The translations under genes were made by a program, and so were the position numbers. Under the pieces are notes generated by a model that saw nothing but the letters and a program-made list of their open reading frames with translations, was not told where the DNA came from and made no database searches. Below are positions 53,100 to 62,674 of a stretch of 64,000 nt of DNA, piece by piece (within the stretch, counting starts at the first letter, position 1; each line of letters opens with the position of its first letter). The stretch comes from an uncultured Bacteroidia bacterium (GTDB taxonomy: Bacteria; Bacteroidota; Bacteroidia; Bacteroidales; UBA932). The DNA is taken from contig CACYGW010000003.1 of NCBI GenBank assembly GCA_902774045.1, positions 62,001-126,000 on the forward strand, in the 5' to 3' direction.

Positions 53100-54776
53100 A
53101 TGCTTAGGTCGTTACAGATAAAAAATTATGTTTTGATAGACTCGCTGGAAGTTAATTTTCCGGCGGGTCTGGTCATTATTACCGGAGAGACCGGGGCCGG
53201 CAAGTCCATTTTGCTGGGGGCGGTGTCGCTCTTGACGGGCGGCCGGGCCGATTCTTCCGTAGTGGGCCCGGCGGGCGATAACTGCGTTGTGGAAGGGGAA
53301 TTCTTCTGCGGCGATGACCAGGCTCTGAAGGTCTATTTCCAGGAAGAAGATCTGCCCTGGGAAGATGGCAACATAGTTCTTAGAAGGGTAGTGTCCGCTA
53401 ATGGCCGCTCCCGCTGCTTTATCTGCGACGAGCCCGTTTCAAAGGAAGTACTGGCGGAAATATCGTCCCGCCTTGTAGATATTCATTCCCAGCATCAGAC
53501 CTTAAAGTTGTCAGATGCCGCCTTCCGCTTGGACGTGCTGGACACGTACGCCTCCAATGGGGAGCTGCGCGGGCAGTGCTCAGAGGCTTTCAGGAGCCTT
53601 GGAGAGCAGAGAAGGCGCCTTGCCTCCGTTACCGAGACTCTGGAGCGCCAGGTAAGGGAAAGGGAGTACAATGAGCTTATGCTCTCCCAGCTTCGCGATG
53701 CCCATCTTCGCGCGGGAGAACTGGAAGAGTTGGATGCAGAGCAGAAAATACTCTCCAATGCGGAAGAGATAAAACTCTCGCTGCTTAAGGTGGTGAGCCT
53801 GTTTGGGGGAGAGGAGGAACAGTCTCTTACCGCCAAGTTAAAGGAGGCCTCCAGAATTCTTTTAAAATTGGCGTCCTACGTACCTTCTACGGAAGAACTG
53901 GCCGGCAGGATAGATTCTGCAAGAGCAGAGCTGGACGATATACTTTCCGAGGTTGCCTCTTTGGAGGAATCTACGGAGGTGAACCAGGACAGGCTGCAGG
54001 CCGTAGAAGAGAGAATGTCGCTGCTTTATTCCCTTATGACAAAGCACTCTGCCGGCTCGGTAGAAGAACTTATAGCCAAAAGGGATGCTCTCTCCGGAGA
54101 ACTTCTGGGAGCAGAGGAACTGGAGCAGCAGAAGGCAGACTTGGAGAAGGCCATAGCAGAAGGGGAGGGAAAACTCGCAGATCTGGCCGCCCGCCTTCAC
54201 AAGAGCAGGGAGGCCGCCGCAGGAGAGTTTGCAAAGGCAGTAACCAAATCTCTTGAAATGCTTTCCCTCGAAGGAGCAAAATTTGGAGTGGAACTCCAGG
54301 AAAGCCCTCTTGGTGCAACGGGTAAGGACACCGTTCTGTTTACATTCTGTTCCAGGGGCGCAGCCCCGGCCGATGTAAGCCGTGCGGCCTCGGGGGGGGA
54401 ACTTTCCAGGATTATGCTGTCCGTAAAGGAACTGATGGCAAGCCGAAGCGCTATGCCCACGATGATTTTTGACGAGATTGATACCGGCGTATCCGGCAGC
54501 GTGGCCGATGCCGTTGGTTCAATGATATGCAGGATGGGAGAGAATATGCAGATCTTTGCCATTACCCATCTGCCCCAGGTGGCAGTCAAGGGCAAGGCCC
54601 ATCTTGTGGTTACCAAGGAAGTATCGCCGCAGGGTACGGCGGTATCCAGAATCCATCTTCTTGACGATGAGGAAAGGGTGGATGAAATAGCCCGTCTTCT
54701 TAGCGGCTCTCAGATTACGCCGCAGGCAAAGGCTAACGCGAAAACTCTTTTACAGAGTAGTCAGAACCGTAAATAA
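53100..54776 (+). CDS. recN: DNA repair protein RecN
   Basis: This 558-residue SMC-like ATPase acts in double-strand break repair. Walker A is GETGAGKS at residues 29-36. A long coiled coil occupies about 150-370. The ABC signature ASGGELSRIMLS and Walker B MIFDEIDTGVSG are in the C-terminal half. Its last 44 bases overlap, tail to tail, the end of the gene on the minus strand. Confidence 0.95.
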   Translation: MLRSLQIKNYVLIDSLEVNFPAGLVIITGETGAGKSILLGAVSLLTGGRADSSVVGPAGDNCVVEGEFFCGDDQALKVYFQEEDLPWEDGNIVLRRVVSANGRSRCFICDEPVSKEVLAEISSRLVDIHSQHQTLKLSDAAFRLDVLDTYASNGELRGQCSEAFRSLGEQRRRLASVTETLERQVREREYNELMLSQLRDAHLRAGELEELDAEQKILSNAEEIKLSLLKVVSLFGGEEEQSLTAKLKEASRILLKLASYVPSTEELAGRIDSARAELDDILSEVASLEESTEVNQDRLQAVEERMSLLYSLMTKHSAGSVEELIAKRDALSGELLGAEELEQQKADLEKAIAEGEGKLADLAARLHKSREAAAGEFAKAVTKSLEMLSLEGAKFGVELQESPLGATGKDTVLFTFCSRGAAPADVSRAASGGELSRIMLSVKELMASRSAMPTMIFDEIDTGVSGSVADAVGSMICRMGENMQIFAITHLPQVAVKGKAHLVVTKEVSPQGTAVSRIHLLDDEERVDEIARLLSGSQITPQAKANAKTLLQSSQNRK

Positions 54777-56220
54777 TCCTTCTTATACCGGTATTTATCA
54801 ACCCGCGCCCGGACTTTTCCATCTTGAAGTCCGACTGCAGCATCTTGGTTGTGGCAGCGGCAGAAAGCTGCGAAGGCCACCTGCGCCCAAGGTCGTGACA
54901 GGTCTTTATAAAGTAGGAGGCAACGTCGTAGCCCTGGAAGGCAAACTGGCTGGGCTCGGTGCCAAAGAGCGCCCTGTAAGACATTAGGAAGCGCTTAACC
55001 CTGGGGTCGTTATAATCTATATAATAGGAGCAGCAGACGTGAAGGTTCACGCTGTGCAGATTTTCTACGTCGATGGTGTTGAAAGACCTTATCTTGGAGG
55101 CGCTGTAAAGCACCACGTTTATCTTATTGTAGATGATAAGGTTAAGGTTGCGGACAACATCGTTCACAAAGGCCTCGTTCTCTGAAAGTACAACCACCCT
55201 ATTGGTGATTTCCGGTACCATAACGGCGCTGATGTCAGAGATTATATCCCTTCCCTGAAGAATGTCGTAAGAGAAGGTCTTGTACCTTACGTAGGCAGAA
55301 TCCAGAATGGCCTTGAAGGACTGCATGCCGGCAGAAAGGAGCACGGCATTTTCCGAAATAAGAACCACGTTGTCTGCCGGACTACGCTCTTCCAAAAGCC
55401 AGGCGGCAAGGTCTGTATATTGGTTTACGGCAGAAGAGGGTGCCTGGATAAAGTTGGCGGAAGAGTCTGCCAGAGCAATGGCCCTGGGGTCAAGAGGAGA
55501 AATGACGGGAGTCTTTTCCTCTACTCCCAGAATGGTTTCTATCAGCGAATAGGACACGGGGCCTATGACCATATCGGCCGCCTGAATATCTTCCAGAATA
55601 TCCTCGTCAATCTTCTCTTTGCTAAGGTCTACAGTCTGGATATCACTGGCTATGCCCTTGTCTCCAAGGTCCTTGATAGCCATCAGTGCGCCGGAATAAA
55701 AGTCAAGGTAATTGTCGTTGGAGCCGTCGTCCGCCCCCAAAGGCAGCATAATTACCGCATTTACCATGTTTTTGAACCCGAACACAGAACTCCAGGACCA
55801 GGGCTGGTCCTGGTCAGGGTTCTGATCCTGATTCCGGTCCTGATTCCGGTTGATATCTTCATTCCGGTTGATATCCTGGTTCCGGTTTTCCTGTACTGAC
55901 TGATTGTTCTGGCCGTTCTGGCCAGACTGATTGTTCTGTACGGCGGTATTCTGGTCCAGAGCGGCCCGGTACTCGTAATATTTATAAAGGTCTACGGGAA
56001 TCTTTATTTCCTGACCTTTCTTTACCTTGGCCTTGGGAAGATTGTTAACCTCTACAATGACCTCTACAGGAACGTTGTACTTTTTGGCAAGATCGTTAAT
56101 GCCCTCGTACCAGCGAACCTTATGGATAGTGTACTCCGGCTCCTGCTGAGCCCTTGCCGTTATGCTTAGTAACGGCAAGAGGCACAGAGCCAGTATTGTT
56201 ATTATCCTCTTAGGGGTCAT
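54733..56220 (-). CDS. LysM domain fused to periplasmic-binding-protein-like domain
   Basis: A signal peptide (residues 1-24, ending ARAQ) leads a 495-residue exported protein. A LysM domain at about 30-75 (YTIHKVRWYEGINDLAKKYN, then VPVEVIVEVNNLPKAKVKKG) should bind peptidoglycan. A low-complexity linker rich in N, Q, D and R (about 90-140) leads to a type 1 periplasmic-binding fold (VIMLPLGAD...YLDFYSGALMAI...). The layout recalls lipoprotein activators such as LpoA, which also use a binding-protein fold to act on penicillin-binding proteins, but that link is inference. It lies 18 bases downstream of the ompH-like gene. Confidence 0.75.
   Translation of the reverse strand: MTPKRIITILALCLLPLLSITARAQQEPEYTIHKVRWYEGINDLAKKYNVPVEVIVEVNNLPKAKVKKGQEIKIPVDLYKYYEYRAALDQNTAVQNNQSGQNGQNNQSVQENRNQDINRNEDINRNQDRNQDQNPDQDQPWSWSSVFGFKNMVNAVIMLPLGADDGSNDNYLDFYSGALMAIKDLGDKGIASDIQTVDLSKEKIDEDILEDIQAADMVIGPVSYSLIETILGVEEKTPVISPLDPRAIALADSSANFIQAPSSAVNQYTDLAAWLLEERSPADNVVLISENAVLLSAGMQSFKAILDSAYVRYKTFSYDILQGRDIISDISAVMVPEITNRVVVLSENEAFVNDVVRNLNLIIYNKINVVLYSASKIRSFNTIDVENLHSVNLHVCCSYYIDYNDPRVKRFLMSYRALFGTEPSQFAFQGYDVASYFIKTCHDLGRRWPSQLSAAATTKMLQSDFKMEKSGRGLINTGIRRIIYGSDYSVKEFSR
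55800..55925 (-). repeat. Degenerate repeats coding an Asn/Gln/Asp-rich linker
   Basis: Short units of the type GGTTCTGATCCTGATTCC and GGTTGATATC(C/T) repeat several times. They encode NRNQD and NEDIN words on the minus strand. All are in frame with the LysM gene. Confidence 0.7.
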
Positions 56221-56238
56221 TTTAACTGCGGAGTTAAA

Positions 56239-56859
56239 TTACTCTATCTCTCCCTTGGCTTTCTTTGCAACGTATTCCTCGTTGAGGCCGGAGATAATCT
56301 CGTCTGTGATATCCAGACCGGCATCACCAGCGGCTACGTTGGCGTTGCCCTGGTTGGTGATGATGAGGCCGAAGCGCTTGGTCTCGTTATACTTCTGTAT
56401 GTACTCGAAGATGGCGTTTCCTATCTTGTTAAGAGTGGTAGCCCTTTCTTCTGCTACAATCTGCTGTTGCTGCTGATAGTACTCCTCGAACTTCTGCTGC
56501 TTCTCCTGGAGTTCCTGGCTCTTGCGCTGAATCTGGAAGGAGGTGAGCTCGTTCTTGTTAACCTGATTCTGGAAGGTGTTAATCTGGTTCTGGAGCTGAT
56601 TGCCGCGGCGTGTAACCTCGTCGGTAATGCCCTTGATTTTCTTCTCAGTTGCATCGCCAAGCTCATTGGCATAGTCGTACTCGTTGACAACCCTGTCAAA
56701 GTTAAAATAAACTATAGACCCGGGGGCTGCACTTACAGAATCTGCGACAGCTGCGCCTGTATTCTTGCTGTTTTTGCAGCCGCCGCCAATCTGGAGAATG
56801 CCAAGAATGATAACTGCCACGATGGCAATTACGCTGAGAATCATTGATTTGTCTTTCAT
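56239..56859 (-). CDS. OmpH/Skp family lipoprotein chaperone
   Basis: This 206-residue protein has an N-terminal hydrophobic segment ending in IGGGC (C28), which suggests a lipoprotein. A Skp/OmpH domain follows: IVYFNFDRVVNEYDY, then a long Gln-rich coiled coil at about 70-140 and the closing ITDEIISGLN. Skp-type proteins hold unfolded outer membrane proteins. A lipid anchor is not part of the classical soluble Skp. It sits upstream of the LysM gene in a two-gene unit. A TATATTTG box on the minus strand at 56903-56910 is its likely -7 element. Confidence 0.82.
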   Translation of the reverse strand: MKDKSMILSVIAIVAVIILGILQIGGGCKNSKNTGAAVADSVSAAPGSIVYFNFDRVVNEYDYANELGDATEKKIKGITDEVTRRGNQLQNQINTFQNQVNKNELTSFQIQRKSQELQEKQQKFEEYYQQQQQIVAEERATTLNKIGNAIFEYIQKYNETKRFGLIITNQGNANVAAGDAGLDITDEIISGLNEEYVAKKAKGEIE

Positions 56860-56930
56860 ATTCCTTTTGTTGTTTTGTTTCTATTGGTAAAAATGCAACT
56901 TACAAATATAAGGACTTTCAAATAAACTGC

Positions 56931-57674
56931 CTAAATATTTCTGCAATATTGCTCCTGTCCTTTCTGTATTGCGGCCAGGTAGGCCTTTACCGTTGCCTCC
57001 AGTCCCAGGTACAGGGCATCGCATATAATTGCGTGACCTATAGATACTTCATCGGTCCAGGGAATCTTCTCAATAAAGAAGGACAGGTTGTCCAGATTAA
57101 GGTCGTGGCCGGCATTGAGTCCCAGGCCGCAGGCCCTTGCCGCCTGGGCGGCAAGAACGTAGTCCTTAACGGCAGCATCGGCCCCGGAATAAAAATCCTG
57201 GGCGTAGCCGGCCGTGTATAATTCTACCCTGTCCGCTCCGCAAAGGGCCGCCCCTTCTACTGCGGCGGGCGTGGGATCTACGAATATGGAGGTGCGTATC
57301 CCCTTGGATTTAAACTCCTTGCATATATCGGTAAGGAAGCTGCGGTTTTTTACCGTGTCCCAGCCGGCGTTGGAGGTTATTGCATCCGGGGCGTCGGGCA
57401 CCAGAGTTACCTGGTCCGGCTTTACCTTGCATACAAGGTCCGTGAAACTCTGTATGGGATTACCTTCTATATTGAATTCTGTTGTCACCAGTGGCCTTAT
57501 TTCCAGAACATCGCTGTAGCGGATGTGTCTTTCGTCCGGGCGGGGGTGTACGGTGATGCCCTGGGCGCCGAACTGCTCGCATCTTAGGGCGGCTTCCCTG
57601 ACGTTTGGCATATTGCCGCCGCGGGCGTTCCGCAGAGTGGCAACTTTGTTGATATTAACGCTTAGCCTGGTCAT
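56931..57674 (-). CDS. pdxJ: Pyridoxine 5'-phosphate synthase
   Basis: PdxJ joins 1-deoxyxylulose 5-phosphate and 3-amino-2-oxopropyl phosphate in vitamin B6 synthesis. The 247-residue TIM barrel starts [16 protein letters not shown] and has [12 protein letters not shown] (about residues 39-50) and the [13 protein letters not shown] motif. Its co-substrate comes from Dxs, encoded at 28356. A TATTTTTG box on the minus strand at 57697-57704 may be its -7 element. Confidence 0.94.
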   Translation of the reverse strand: MTRLSVNINKVATLRNARGGNMPNVREAALRCEQFGAQGITVHPRPDERHIRYSDVLEIRPLVTTEFNIEGNPIQSFTDLVCKVKPDQVTLVPDAPDAITSNAGWDTVKNRSFLTDICKEFKSKGIRTSIFVDPTPAAVEGAALCGADRVELYTAGYAQDFYSGADAAVKDYVLAAQAARACGLGLNAGHDLNLDNLSFFIEKIPWTDEVSIGHAIICDALYLGLEATVKAYLAAIQKGQEQYCRNI

Positions 57675-57736
57675 AATTGAGTGTTGTTAACACGTACAAA
57701 AATAGTCATATTTGTGAGTTTTTGTAAATAAAATGT

Positions 57737-57744
57737 TAATTTTG
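57737..57744 (+). promoter_or_regulatory. -7 box upstream of nadK
   Basis: TAATTTTG matches the consensus and lies 26 bases before the nadK ATG at 57771. A TTTG at 57711-57714 is 22 bases upstream, slightly longer than the usual spacing. Confidence 0.45.
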
Positions 57745-57770
57745 GCAACTGATTTGAAAAACATTTGCAG

Positions 57771-58592
57771 ATGAAAATAGGCCTATTCATTATTAAAGAG
57801 GAAGTTAGAAGAGATGAGAGATTCGTGAATCTTTGCAAAGAACTCTGCGACGCTTCTTATGAGTTGTACGAGATTTCTTCCAAGGCAGACATCCGCCCCC
57901 TTACAGACCTTGTGCTTAGTATAGGCGGTGACGGTACCTTCCTGTCGGCTGCTCAGACAGTGGCAGACGTGGGCATTCCTATCCTTGGAGTTAACTTCGG
58001 CCGTCTGGGCTTCCTGTCAGAGAACAGCCCGGAGGCTGTGCTTCCGGCCCTTCTTTCCGGAGAATTCTCCGTAGAGTACAGAACCATGCTCAACGCCACT
58101 CTCAAGGGAGAAAACGCACGCAAGCAGATAGGCCTTCTGCCTTATGCCGTAAACGAGGTTTCCATCCACCGCACCGGAGTAGGAGTATTGGGAATAGAGG
58201 TATCAGTAAACGGAATCACCCTCCCTACTTATTGGGCCGATGGTTTATTGGTTGCTACCAGTTCCGGTTCTACGGCATATTCGCTTTCTGTTGGCGGCCC
58301 CATCTGCATGCCGGACACCAAGGTGATGATTATCGCACCTATTTGTCCTCACAACCTTAATGTACGCCCTCTCGTAGTACCCGATACTTCCAAAATCACC
58401 ATCAACATAAAGTCCAGAGACCCTAAGGTTACAATGACTATGGATAATAAAACCGTAGAGATTGACACTGAGTGGACCTTGGAAGTCGCTATGGCACAGT
58501 TTTCGTTAAAGCGTATCCGGCTCGCTACATCCGAATTTGTTTCTGCTCTTACAAGCAGGCTGTTCTGGGGCGAGGACAAGCGAAACATTTGA
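57771..58592 (+). CDS. nadK: NAD kinase
   Basis: NadK phosphorylates NAD to NADP using ATP. From the ATG at 57771 the protein has 273 residues. The diacylglycerol-kinase-like signature GGDGTFLSA is at about 52-60, followed by NFGRLGFLSE. The conserved TGSTAYSLS-type stretch appears as SSGSTAYSLSVGGP. The gene lies 11 bases before uppS, and the two are probably cotranscribed. A TTG two codons upstream is in frame but unlikely to be the start. Confidence 0.95.
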   Translation: MKIGLFIIKEEVRRDERFVNLCKELCDASYELYEISSKADIRPLTDLVLSIGGDGTFLSAAQTVADVGIPILGVNFGRLGFLSENSPEAVLPALLSGEFSVEYRTMLNATLKGENARKQIGLLPYAVNEVSIHRTGVGVLGIEVSVNGITLPTYWADGLLVATSSGSTAYSLSVGGPICMPDTKVMIIAPICPHNLNVRPLVVPDTSKITINIKSRDPKVTMTMDNKTVEIDTEWTLEVAMAQFSLKRIRLATSEFVSALTSRLFWGEDKRNI

Positions 58593-58603
58593 TTATCTCT
58601 TAA

Positions 58604-59332
58604 ATGCAGTCAGAAACCGCAATTTGCAAGCCCCGTCACGTCTCCATTATTATGGATGGTAACGGAAGATGGGCTCAGGAACGTGGTCTGGAAAGGGTCC
58701 AGGGCCATCTTCGTGGCGTAGAGAGCGTAAGAGCCGTAACGGAAGAGAGCGTACGGCAGGGGATCGAGTATCTTTCCCTATACGCCTTTTCTACGGAAAA
58801 CTGGGGCCGCCCAAAGGAAGAAGTAACCTATCTGATGTCCTTGATGTTCAAGTCTATAATGAACGAAATGGACAATTTTATGCGCAACGGCGTAAGGTTT
58901 TTGGCGCTGGGAGACAAAGGCTCTCTTCCCGGGGTGCTTCAGGAATCAATAGCCGCTGCAGAAAAGGCCACATCGGCCAATAAAACCCTTACCTTTATTC
59001 TCTTCCTTAGCTACAGCGGCAAGTGGGATATCCTAAATGCCGCCAAGCATCTTGCAAAGGCTGCCACGGAGTCCGGAAACCCGGATGAGTACCTTTCCAA
59101 AATAGAAGAAAAAGATTTCTCCGGTTTTCTTATCACCGCCGGCATCCCGGACCCTGACCTTATAATAAGGACCTCGGGCGAGCAGCGTATAAGCAATTAC
59201 CTTTTGTGGCAGGGAGCCTACTCGGAATTCTATTTTCCTGAGGTTCAGTGGCCTGATTTCAGAGAGGAAGAATACAAAAAGGCCCTTAAAGTATTTGCTT
59301 CCAGGGACCGTCGTTATGGAAAAGTAAAATAA
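58604..59332 (+). CDS. uppS: Isoprenyl transferase (undecaprenyl diphosphate synthase)
   Basis: This cis-prenyltransferase extends farnesyl diphosphate to undecaprenyl diphosphate, the carrier for peptidoglycan and surface glycans. The 242-residue protein has the IIMDGNGRWA motif with catalytic D18, the GH-containing RVQGHLRGVESV segment and LIIRTSGEQRISNYLLWQ near the C-terminus. It lies between nadK and bamA, so the locus links lipid carrier supply and outer membrane assembly. Confidence 0.95.
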   Translation: MQSETAICKPRHVSIIMDGNGRWAQERGLERVQGHLRGVESVRAVTEESVRQGIEYLSLYAFSTENWGRPKEEVTYLMSLMFKSIMNEMDNFMRNGVRFLALGDKGSLPGVLQESIAAAEKATSANKTLTFILFLSYSGKWDILNAAKHLAKAATESGNPDEYLSKIEEKDFSGFLITAGIPDPDLIIRTSGEQRISNYLLWQGAYSEFYFPEVQWPDFREEEYKKALKVFASRDRRYGKVK

Positions 59333-59338
59333 ATGTCA

Positions 59339-59346
59339 TATATTTG
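59339..59346 (+). promoter_or_regulatory. -7 box of bamA
   Basis: TATATTTG lies directly after the uppS stop and 13 bases before the bamA ATG. No TTTG box is present at the usual distance, so bamA may rely partly on read-through from nadK-uppS. Confidence 0.45.
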
Positions 59347-59359
59347 TAGGTTGTAAAGA

Positions 59360-61963
59360 ATGCGTATGAGAAGGTTTTACAAAATATCAGGCATTTTGGC
59401 AGCAATTTTTATGCTGCCCTGTGTGCTTAACGCTCAGAACAATCTGCCGGAGTTCAGTTATTCTTCGCCCAAGAAATATATAGTGGGAGGAGTAAAGGTC
59501 GATGGTAACACATATTTCAGCGATAACCAGATTATCCAGTTGTCCGGTCTGTTCAGGGGTACAAGAATCACTGTTCCCGGCGAGGATATTTCCAACGTGG
59601 TTAACAGGCTGTGGGCACAGAGGTATTTCAAGGATGTATCCATCTCTGCAGACTCACTGTCTGCCGGTCAGGACTCCATATACCTTAGAATTATAATTAA
59701 AGAGCGTCCCAGGGTGTCCCGCTGGTCTTATTCCGGCATAAAGAATGGAGAGAAGAAGGACCTTATGGAGCGCCTTAACCTAAAAAGGGGAGGAGAGTTC
59801 TCCGACTACGTATCCAAGACAAGCTGCGACATCATTTCCCGTTATTTCAAGGAAAAGGGTTTCGACGACGTGAAGGTAACCCCGGAGGTTCAGAAGGACA
59901 CCATCGTCAAAAATGCCATAAGGGTGAACTTCAAGGTAGAGAAGGGCAAAAAAGTTAAAATCAAGGATATCAACTTCTCCGGAAACGAGCACCTGAGCGA
60001 CTACCGCCTGGCCCGCTCTATGAAAAAGACAAAGGCCAAGAAGTGGTATAACTTCTTTAACAGCAAGAAGTTCAACGCCAAGGAGTTCGAGAACGACAAG
60101 AAGAGCCTTATTTCTGCATTCAACGAGGCCGGATACCGCGATGCCCGCATTGTAAAAGACTCTGTTTACAAACTTCCGGACGGAAGGGTTAGTATAGATC
60201 TTAAGATAGAAGAGGGCCCCCGCTACTACTTCAGGAACATTACCTGGACCGGAAACTCCGTTTACAGCGCCGATGTTCTTAATTCTGTGCTTCGCATAGA
60301 CAAGGGCGACGTTTACGATATGGTAACAATGGAGAAGAGATTGCTGGGCGGCGGAAAGCAGACAGACTACGACATAGCCAAGCTGTACCGCGACAACGGC
60401 TACCTCTTCTTTAATGTAAAGCCTGTGGAACTTAATATCGATGCAGACTCCGTAGATGTAGAGATGCGTATCGTAGAGGGCAAGCAGGCAACCCTTAACA
60501 ATATAATAATAAACGGCAACGACCTCACCAACGAGAGGGTGGTACGCCGCCAGATATTTACCCGCCCTGGCTACCTTTACAGCCAGACAGATTTCGAGCG
60601 TTCTCTCCGTGAAATTGCTTCAATGGGGCAGTTCGACCCTGAAACCTCCTACAGCTCCGAGGGTTACTCCATTATTCCGGACGAGAAAAACAGCACCGTA
60701 GACCTTGTATACAACGTTACCGAGAAGCCGTCCAGCCAGTTGGAGCTTTCCGGAGGTTGGGGCGCAAATACCTTCATCGGTACGGTTGGTCTTAGCTTCA
60801 ACAACTTCTCTACAAGAAGGCTGCGTGACAAGTCGGCCTGGAGGCCCGTTCCTCTGGGAGACGCCCAGACCCTTGCACTGCGCCTGCAGACCAGCGGTAC
60901 CTATTATACCGCCCTTTCCCTTAGCTTCATGGAGCCATGGCTCTTTGGAAAGAAGCCTACTTCCCTTAGCCTGTCTGCATATTATACCCGTCAGACAGAC
61001 TCTTACCTGGCCTGGAACATCTTCAGCCACGACAGGCAAATGGAAATCTTCGGTTTCTCCGGAGGTATAGGAAAGAGGCTTAACTGGCCGGACAACTACT
61101 TTGTCCTTTATCAGGGTCTCGGATGGCAGGTTTACAAACTAAGGAACTGGTATTCCAACTACTTTATCTTTGATGATGGTGTGGCTCACAACCTAAGTTA
61201 CACCGTTACCCTGTCCAGAAATTCCACCGACCAGCAGATTTATCCCCGTCAGGGCTCGGACATCTCCCTGTCCCTCCAGCTTACCCCTCCTTTTTCTCTG
61301 TTCAGAAGGACAGACAAGGGAACCCTGGATGCCAACGGAAATCCCGTGAAGGTTAAGAGCTATAAGGATATCAACTACGACAACTGGACAGCCAAGCAGC
61401 GCTATAAATGGATAGAATATCACAAGTGGGTGCTCAAGGCAGACTTCTACACCAAACTTGTGGGAGACCTCGTGCTTAAGACAAAGGCTCAGTTCGGTTA
61501 CCTTGGATATTACAATCGCCGCTGGGGTTATTCCCCGTTCGAGGGCTTCCTCGTGGGTGGTGACGGTATGACAGGATACAACAACTACGGTAATGACGTT
61601 GTTTCCCTGCGTGGCTACGAGAACTACTCCCTTACCCCGTTCGAGTCAACAACTTACAACAGCAACGGATACAACTATGCCGGTAACGTTTACGACAAGT
61701 TCACCGTAGAGCTTCGCTTCCCCTTCATTATGCAGCCTCAGTCTACAATTTATGGACTGTTGTTTGCCGAGGGGGGTAATGCCTGGTCCGATATCCGCAA
61801 CTTTAATCCCTTTAATATTAAGAGGTCGGCGGGCGTCGGTGTAAGAATCTATCTGCCAGTTGTGGGCCTAATCGGTATAGACTGGGGATATGGCTTTGAC
61901 AAAGATGCCAGCGGAACCAAGGGCGGAGGCCAGTTCCACTTTATCATAGGCCAGGAGTTTTAG
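59360..61963 (+). CDS. bamA: Outer membrane protein assembly factor BamA
   Basis: This 867-residue Omp85 protein has a signal peptide (ends VLNAQ, about 26). Five POTRA domains fill about residues 40-430, with repeated YxxxGYxxA-type ends such as FNEAGYRDARI and YRDNGYLFFNV. A C-terminal 16-strand barrel closes the protein. The barrel includes a loop with the LRGYENYSLTPFES motif, the counterpart of the conserved (V/I)RG(F/Y) lid lock, and the terminal strand FHFIIGQEF. It is the catalytic core of the BAM complex with BamD. The downstream gene is a Skp/OmpH chaperone, the classical neighbour. Confidence 0.96.
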   Translation: MRMRRFYKISGILAAIFMLPCVLNAQNNLPEFSYSSPKKYIVGGVKVDGNTYFSDNQIIQLSGLFRGTRITVPGEDISNVVNRLWAQRYFKDVSISADSLSAGQDSIYLRIIIKERPRVSRWSYSGIKNGEKKDLMERLNLKRGGEFSDYVSKTSCDIISRYFKEKGFDDVKVTPEVQKDTIVKNAIRVNFKVEKGKKVKIKDINFSGNEHLSDYRLARSMKKTKAKKWYNFFNSKKFNAKEFENDKKSLISAFNEAGYRDARIVKDSVYKLPDGRVSIDLKIEEGPRYYFRNITWTGNSVYSADVLNSVLRIDKGDVYDMVTMEKRLLGGGKQTDYDIAKLYRDNGYLFFNVKPVELNIDADSVDVEMRIVEGKQATLNNIIINGNDLTNERVVRRQIFTRPGYLYSQTDFERSLREIASMGQFDPETSYSSEGYSIIPDEKNSTVDLVYNVTEKPSSQLELSGGWGANTFIGTVGLSFNNFSTRRLRDKSAWRPVPLGDAQTLALRLQTSGTYYTALSLSFMEPWLFGKKPTSLSLSAYYTRQTDSYLAWNIFSHDRQMEIFGFSGGIGKRLNWPDNYFVLYQGLGWQVYKLRNWYSNYFIFDDGVAHNLSYTVTLSRNSTDQQIYPRQGSDISLSLQLTPPFSLFRRTDKGTLDANGNPVKVKSYKDINYDNWTAKQRYKWIEYHKWVLKADFYTKLVGDLVLKTKAQFGYLGYYNRRWGYSPFEGFLVGGDGMTGYNNYGNDVVSLRGYENYSLTPFESTTYNSNGYNYAGNVYDKFTVELRFPFIMQPQSTIYGLLFAEGGNAWSDIRNFNPFNIKRSAGVGVRIYLPVVGLIGIDWGYGFDKDASGTKGGGQFHFIIGQEF

Positions 61964-62023
61964 TGGTCTGAAATTTGATGGGAAGACGATTTGCAAACAG
62001 ACAATAAACAAAAATTTTATAAT

Positions 62024-62584
62024 ATGAAAAAAATGATCCTTATCGCCGCAGTGGCATTTATCGGTATTTCCGCTTCGGCACAGAGCGCTAAATTTGCTCA
62101 CGTAAACTACGAGGAGCTCGTACTGCTCGCTCCTGCAGCAGACTCTGCACGCGCAGTTTTGCAGAAGGCACAGAAAGATGCTTATGACGAGCTTCAGATG
62201 ATGCAGGAAGAGGCACAGAACAAGTATCAGCAGTATCAGCAGAACGCTGCAAACTGGACAGCCTCCGTAAGAGAGAGCAAAGAGCGTGAACTCAGTGAGA
62301 TTTCGACCCGTCTTCAGGACTTCCAGCAGTCTGCACAGGCAGAGCTCCAGCAGCTTCAGAATACCAAGATGGCCCCCATTTATCAGAAGGCCCGCGAGAT
62401 TGTGAACGACCTTGCAAAGAAGGGTGGATACATCTACGTATTTGAGGTTTCATCTGTTCTTTATATCGATACTGCACAGAGCACAGACCTCACTCCTGCA
62501 GCCCGCAAAGCCATGGGTATTCCCGAGGGCAGAACCATTGAATCTCTGCAGGCAGAACTTCAGGCACAGCAGCAGGCTCAATAA
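62024..62584 (+). CDS. OmpH/Skp family periplasmic chaperone
   Basis: I start at MKKMILIAAVAFIG, a signal peptide that ends ASAQ at about residue 20; an in-frame start at 61991 adds residues not typical of a signal. The mature protein (186 residues in total) has the OmpH opening KFAHVNYEELVLLAP, a Gln/Ala-rich coiled coil at about 45-125 and the closing GYIYVFEVSSVLYID. It lies 60 bases after bamA. It lacks the lipobox of its paralogue at 56239. Confidence 0.9.
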   Translation: MKKMILIAAVAFIGISASAQSAKFAHVNYEELVLLAPAADSARAVLQKAQKDAYDELQMMQEEAQNKYQQYQQNAANWTASVRESKERELSEISTRLQDFQQSAQAELQQLQNTKMAPIYQKAREIVNDLAKKGGYIYVFEVSSVLYIDTAQSTDLTPAARKAMGIPEGRTIESLQAELQAQQQAQ

Positions 62585-62602
62585 TTTTATTATCATAAAT
62601 AT

Positions 62603-62636
62603 AAAAGGATGAAACTTTTTTCGGTTTCATCCTTTT
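62603..62636 (+). terminator. Terminator after the bamA-ompH unit
   Basis: AAAAGGATGAAAC (62603-62615) and GTTTCATCCTTTT (62624-62636) form a 13-bp stem with an eight-base loop, followed by T residues. Confidence 0.92.
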
Positions 62637-62674
62637 TTTCTTAGAATTATTGAACATTGTATCGTTTTTATTAT

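Noticed and set aside
54733..54776. Tail-to-tail overlap of recN and the LysM gene as a sign of a frameshift
   Set aside because: Both proteins end with family-like C-termini, so a 44-base convergent overlap is simply compact packing.
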